Shown piece after piece: positions 5,732 to 9,256 of a stretch of DNA of 9,256 bases. The notes beneath the pieces were generated by a model that had not been told where the DNA came from, searched no databases, and was given only the letters and a program-made list of their open reading frames with translations. The position numbers and the translations under genes are program-made. Source of the DNA: Deltaproteobacteria bacterium (GTDB lineage Bacteria > JAEEML01); the NCBI GenBank assembly GCA_016283195.1, contig JAEEML010000067.1:1-9256 (forward strand). Reading direction: 5' to 3'. Numbering within the stretch: the stretch's first letter is position 1; every line of letters starts with the position of its first letter.

Positions 5732-8700
5732 TTATTTGTCCCCTTCATAAATGACATAAGCCGGCTTTAAGTGCGAGCGCCCAATGCGGATGCCGTAAAG
5801 TGCGCGTTTATCCTGCGGATAGATGGGGCCGGAAGATCTGGATTCGTGAGTGTAGTAAGTACGGGCGCTTCCATAACCTTGGCCTCCCCTTAAATACATA
5901 GAATCCACGAGCTCCTGATAGCCGCCCACCATGTCATAAATGCCAAGGGAGTTGGGTTCTTTTTGCTTTATTTCATGCGGATCATCATCGCGCCAGGCAA
6001 TAGTGGCAAGATATTCCGGATATTTATCTTGATTTCTCCTGATATGATCTTTTTGCAAAATCTCTTCCATGCCGCCAAGTGAGGCATATTCCCACTCTTC
6101 CTCGGTTAAGAGGCGGTAACCATTAGCTTTTTCGTCGGCAATGCCAAAATATTCGCCCACATAATCCGGTGTGTCATAATAATATTTGCCTTTACTATCG
6201 CGGGCTATTTTTTTATCACCTCTGTTTTTGAGCCAAATTGCCGGATCTCTTTCGCGGGAGATATCGGAATCGTAATAATATGGCGTTAGCCCTTCGGCTA
6301 AACTCAAAAGGTTACAATAAATAACCGCTTCGGCATAGCTTATATTATAAGCCGGATAATTCGGGCCCAGGCCATACTTGGCGCTAGGGCGGTAGGGCGG
6401 ATTCCACTCATCGCGGGAATTTGCCTGCCCGGGGCCGGTGCCTTTGCTGGCTACGCCGTAATAAGTCATGTATTTTTCCCATTCGCCTTGGGTAACAGCA
6501 TGGTCAAAAACGTAAAAATCTTTGATAGTTACTTCCTCCTTACCTTTAAAGATGGCCGACCTGCTGACTCTTTTGCTGATGGTGCCGCCCTTTACCAATA
6601 TGAGGCCGTTTTGGCTTGGCCGAGCGGTTTTCACGGTAAGGGTGACATCGCTATCGGGCATAGTAAATGAGCCGTCGTCATTTATATAGAGATTATGATC
6701 TTTCCCATCTTTCATAGCGAGGGAATTAAACTCGCAACCTTTTGGCAAAAGCACTTTTATAGTTATGTTTTCGCCTTTCACCGGCGCAGAGTTACTCAGT
6801 TCAACACGCCCACAAGTGAGCGGCTCCACTTTAATTTCCAGGCGCTTTGGCACTCTAAAGCGGGCCGATACGGTAACCGCCGAATCAGGCATAACAAAGG
6901 AATTTGCAGTACTTAAAGAAATTTCCCGCCCGGATTCATCTCTTACTTTATAGCTTTCGAGCTCATAACCGGCCTCAGGTGCCGCTTTAAGGCGCACAAT
7001 AGCGCCGCTTTTAGCCGCTTTTTGTTTAATGGTGATGGTGCCAAAGCGGGCCGGCTCCACTCTTATTGGCAGAGCTTTTGGCTTTGAAACTTTGGTGCGG
7101 GCCAGGCGGAAAGTGGGGTAAATATTGCCTCCCAGCATATTAAGCTTGTAGCGAATAGATATTTTTTGCTCATTACTTAAAGCAGATGCGCGTAAAAAGT
7201 CGCCGCGCTGCACATGGTATTCACCCTCAGCCGGCCCCTCCAGCGGAGTATCGGGGCTAATATTTTTGGCTTCGACAAATTTATCCCACACAAGTTCGCC
7301 GCGCTGCTCATCCAGCATGCCGTAAAGGCCGTTTAAATTGGGCATGCGGGTGGTAAAATCGCTTTCAAATGTATCGGAACTGGAGAACATTTTTTGGTCG
7401 ATATTTTCTATACCGTTCCAATATAAAGTCTGCGATTCCGGGATCTTACCATCATGCCCGCCTCTTAGGGCATATTCCCATTCCACTTCGGTTGGCAGGC
7501 GGTAGCCCTCGGCACTTAGATCCATTTTGAGCATTTTATCCATGGCTCCATGCATCATGCCATCGCTTTTTCCGGGATAAACGGTGGTGTAATAACCGGC
7601 GGCATTTTTTTGCACATAAAGATCTTTTACCTCGGCCCAATCGGCGGGTTCATAGAGTTTTTGCCCATTATATTCAATATAATAGGCCGGCGCATAGCCC
7701 TCGGCAATACTGCGCTCATTGCAATAAATTATGGCATCATACCAGACTAAATTTCCGTCATCTGAGGCATATTTTTTAAAATCGGCCGGGTTTACTTTGG
7801 TTTTAGCTATATAAAAATCATTTATTTTGATTTGGCGCCCATAAATAAACATCGGCGAATATTTGGCGGCCTGGCTCACTGTGCCGCCTTTTATTAAAAC
7901 CATGTCGTCTTTGCCGGTGCGCGGCGTACTTTGGAGGCTCGCGGCGCTGCCCTCTTTTTCCAGCCATTTGTTTTTAAGGTCTTCCATCTTGAGCGCGCTG
8001 ACATCGGGAGTTACCGGGCCGGGCAGCTTTAAAGCTATGGTGATAGCCGGCAAAACGCCCATAATATTAGAAGTTTCTGCGCTATCGGAGAGAACGCTGC
8101 CGTAGCGGCTGCCAATGCCTACCCGCCCGCGCCCGGTGCTGGCATAGCCCATATCGGGAGCGTGTTCGTCGTAGCCGGGAGCGCGCAAAAAGTAGTCATC
8201 GCCCACCGGATAAGTGTGCTCATGGAGCCTTCTTCTTGCGCCCATGGCGAGAGCATAATCGGTAGCAAGCCGCACTCTGGCCGGGAACTCGGTGTCCCAC
8301 TTCATGGGCGGCAAATCTTTGGGCACAAAGCCGTATTCGCGGTTTTCCATCTCCATGGGGCTCAAAATAAATACTTTATCCTGCGTATTGGCGCTCCCAT
8401 AATTCTTGGTGCGCTTTTTGCTGTAATCATCAATAATATAAGAAGAAGCGTCGGTATTTTTAACCAAAGCAGTAAATATTTTCTTTTGCGCCGCCTGGCT
8501 AAAAGCGCCTTGCAAAAAGCCTTTGCCTTTATAGCTGGTATTTAATTTTGTGGCCCCTTTAGCTGTCGGTATATAGTAATAATTAAGGCCATTTAAGTAG
8601 GCTCTAAGCTGGCTGTGCTGATAGCTATTTTCATATACTTTTTTGTTGCCGCCGATAGTGCGCAGCGAATAATTTTTATCTTTTAAATCGTTAGCCAAAT

Positions 8701-9202
8701 CATCTTTGGCAGCGCTCATGTAGTAGGGCACGGCAGCGAGAATGGATTCGGCGAGGAGCAGCGCTTTTTGGCTGCCGTTATAATTTTGGGTGATAACCCG
8801 CCACTTAATGGGCTCCACTTTAAAATAGGCCGTTTTACCGGCCGAAGCGGGGTAAACTGTAGAATTATCGCTATAAAAATCAAAAAAATAGGAAGTATTG
8901 TCATAAGCCGGCGCTTCCGGAGCGCTTTGCAAAATCTTGGCATACCAAAAGCCGTCGCTGCCGAGGTAATAGGTATTGCCGCCGCTAATATGCTTTTTTT
9001 TTTCATCAATAGTGACATCTATAGCTTTAATAGTTTGCGGCCAGTCGCCGAAATAGACATAGGTGCCGCTAGGGCCAGCCGTGCCGTCGGTACCCTGAGG
9101 CAAAACTTCCGGATTGCTGTGAAACTTGTATTCCGCAGCGCGGGCCAGCGGCAGAGCGGTAAAGAGCAGAAAAAAAGAGAGAATAAAAGATTTTTGGGCC
9201 AT
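5732..9202 (-). CDS. Large exported protein: DUF6273-like region, two FGE/SUMF1-like domains, two InlB-type repeats
   Basis: This 1156-residue protein starts with a signal peptide: MAQK, hydrophobic SFILSFFLLFTALPLA, then ARA with likely cleavage near residue 22. There is no lipobox. Residues about 125-392 (KWRVI near the start; YLNG and QAAQKKI inside; IMGVLPAITIAL at the end) fit a DUF6273-like domain. Residues about 434-702 are one formylglycine-generating-enzyme (SUMF1) domain (WYDAIIYCNERSIAEGY, GYRLPTEVEWEYALRGG). Residues 713-782 and 788-859 are two InlB B-repeat-like modules, each ending MPDSxVT. Residues about 867-1142 are a second SUMF1 domain (ISYAEAVIYCNLLSLAEG, GYRLLTEEEWEYASLGG, GIYDMVGGYQELVD). 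The only cysteines are 494, 797, 823 and 963, so neither SUMF1 domain has the C-terminal catalytic cysteine pair of true FGE. A structural, ligand-binding (C-type-lectin-like) or surface role is more likely than sulfatase activation. ATG 9202 has GGGAG at 8-base spacing. No membrane anchor or sorting motif is visible at the C-terminus. Confidence 0.88.
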   Translation of the reverse strand: MAQKSFILSFFLLFTALPLARAAEYKFHSNPEVLPQGTDGTAGPSGTYVYFGDWPQTIKAIDVTIDEKKKHISGGNTYYLGSDGFWYAKILQSAPEAPAYDNTSYFFDFYSDNSTVYPASAGKTAYFKVEPIKWRVITQNYNGSQKALLLAESILAAVPYYMSAAKDDLANDLKDKNYSLRTIGGNKKVYENSYQHSQLRAYLNGLNYYYIPTAKGATKLNTSYKGKGFLQGAFSQAAQKKIFTALVKNTDASSYIIDDYSKKRTKNYGSANTQDKVFILSPMEMENREYGFVPKDLPPMKWDTEFPARVRLATDYALAMGARRRLHEHTYPVGDDYFLRAPGYDEHAPDMGYASTGRGRVGIGSRYGSVLSDSAETSNIMGVLPAITIALKLPGPVTPDVSALKMEDLKNKWLEKEGSAASLQSTPRTGKDDMVLIKGGTVSQAAKYSPMFIYGRQIKINDFYIAKTKVNPADFKKYASDDGNLVWYDAIIYCNERSIAEGYAPAYYIEYNGQKLYEPADWAEVKDLYVQKNAAGYYTTVYPGKSDGMMHGAMDKMLKMDLSAEGYRLPTEVEWEYALRGGHDGKIPESQTLYWNGIENIDQKMFSSSDTFESDFTTRMPNLNGLYGMLDEQRGELVWDKFVEAKNISPDTPLEGPAEGEYHVQRGDFLRASALSNEQKISIRYKLNMLGGNIYPTFRLARTKVSKPKALPIRVEPARFGTITIKQKAAKSGAIVRLKAAPEAGYELESYKVRDESGREISLSTANSFVMPDSAVTVSARFRVPKRLEIKVEPLTCGRVELSNSAPVKGENITIKVLLPKGCEFNSLAMKDGKDHNLYINDDGSFTMPDSDVTLTVKTARPSQNGLILVKGGTISKRVSRSAIFKGKEEVTIKDFYVFDHAVTQGEWEKYMTYYGVASKGTGPGQANSRDEWNPPYRPSAKYGLGPNYPAYNISYAEAVIYCNLLSLAEGLTPYYYDSDISRERDPAIWLKNRGDKKIARDSKGKYYYDTPDYVGEYFGIADEKANGYRLLTEEEWEYASLGGMEEILQKDHIRRNQDKYPEYLATIAWRDDDPHEIKQKEPNSLGIYDMVGGYQELVDSMYLRGGQGYGSARTYYTHESRSSGPIYPQDKRALYGIRIGRSHLKPAYVIYEGDK

Positions 9203-9209
9203 GTTTTAA

Positions 9210-9214
9210 CTCCC
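9210..9214 (-). promoter_or_regulatory. Shine-Dalgarno of the large exported-protein gene
   Basis: On the - strand GGGAG is followed by 7-8 bases and then the ATG at 9202. It supports this start, which also gives an ideal signal peptide. The 40 bases further upstream, to the window edge, show no promoter I can support. Confidence 0.5.
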
Positions 9215-9256
9215 GTCTAAGTCCTTGGGGCGCCGTTTTAGTGCACATTTTTTCAA

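Noticed and set aside
8162-8545. Open frame of 127 codons on the + strand
   Set aside because: Antisense to the DUF6273-like region with no protein-like motifs of its own.
8768-9220. Open frame of 150 codons on the + strand opposite the signal-peptide end of the large protein
   Set aside because: No recognisable protein motifs and no Shine-Dalgarno I can support; the opposite strand has a clear multidomain protein.

Overview
The window looks like a piece of chromosome from an anaerobic or fermentative bacterium with a cell envelope. The evidence is the end of a Na+-pumping decarboxylase beta subunit, a nickel-pincer cofactor (lar) cluster, and a very large secreted protein built from formylglycine-generating-enzyme-like (FGE/SUMF1) domains, InlB-like repeats and a DUF6273-like region. 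I associate that last protein architecture with host-associated anaerobes such as spirochaetes and related lineages. The sequence alone does not fix the phylum. No rRNA, tRNA, CRISPR array, insertion sequence or integrase is visible.

Layout. At the left edge, on the + strand, lies the C-terminal quarter of an OadB/GcdB/MmdB-type gene (to 313). About 30 bases later comes a C-terminal scrap of a DUF4143-type AAA ATPase (about 343-579), best read as a pseudogene remnant. Everything from 660 to the right edge is on the - strand. Read in the direction of transcription (right to left) it is: a 1156-residue exported multidomain protein (9202-5732); a 97-base gap with a GC-rich hairpin, a possible weak promoter and a strong Shine-Dalgarno; then a tight gene string of formyltransferase (5636-4713), ATP-grasp/HAD fusion (4716-3439), larE (3425-2667), larB (2647-1898) and larC (1901-660). 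Within this string, formyltransferase/ATP-grasp and larB/larC overlap by 4 bases (ATGA). The other two junctions are 13 and 19 bases, so the five genes are probably one operon. It converges with the + strand genes at 580-659.

How the genes work together. LarB, LarE and LarC make up the complete known pathway from nicotinic acid adenine dinucleotide to the nickel-pincer nucleotide (NPN) cofactor of lactate racemase (LarA) and relatives: LarB carboxylates and hydrolyses, LarE installs two sulfurs, and LarC inserts nickel using CTP. No LarA-type apoenzyme is present in the window. LarE carries the three-cysteine signature expected of the iron-sulfur type rather than the one-cysteine sacrificial type. 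LarC is one uninterrupted frame with a long histidine-rich insert that suits nickel handling. The two promoter-proximal genes, a folate-dependent N-formyltransferase homologue and an ATP-grasp ligase fused to a HAD-like domain, are not part of the known NPN pathway. They resemble enzymes that decorate sugars in surface-glycan loci. Their co-transcription with larEBC is the most interesting point here: either an accidental operon or an undescribed link between NPN chemistry and another modification pathway.
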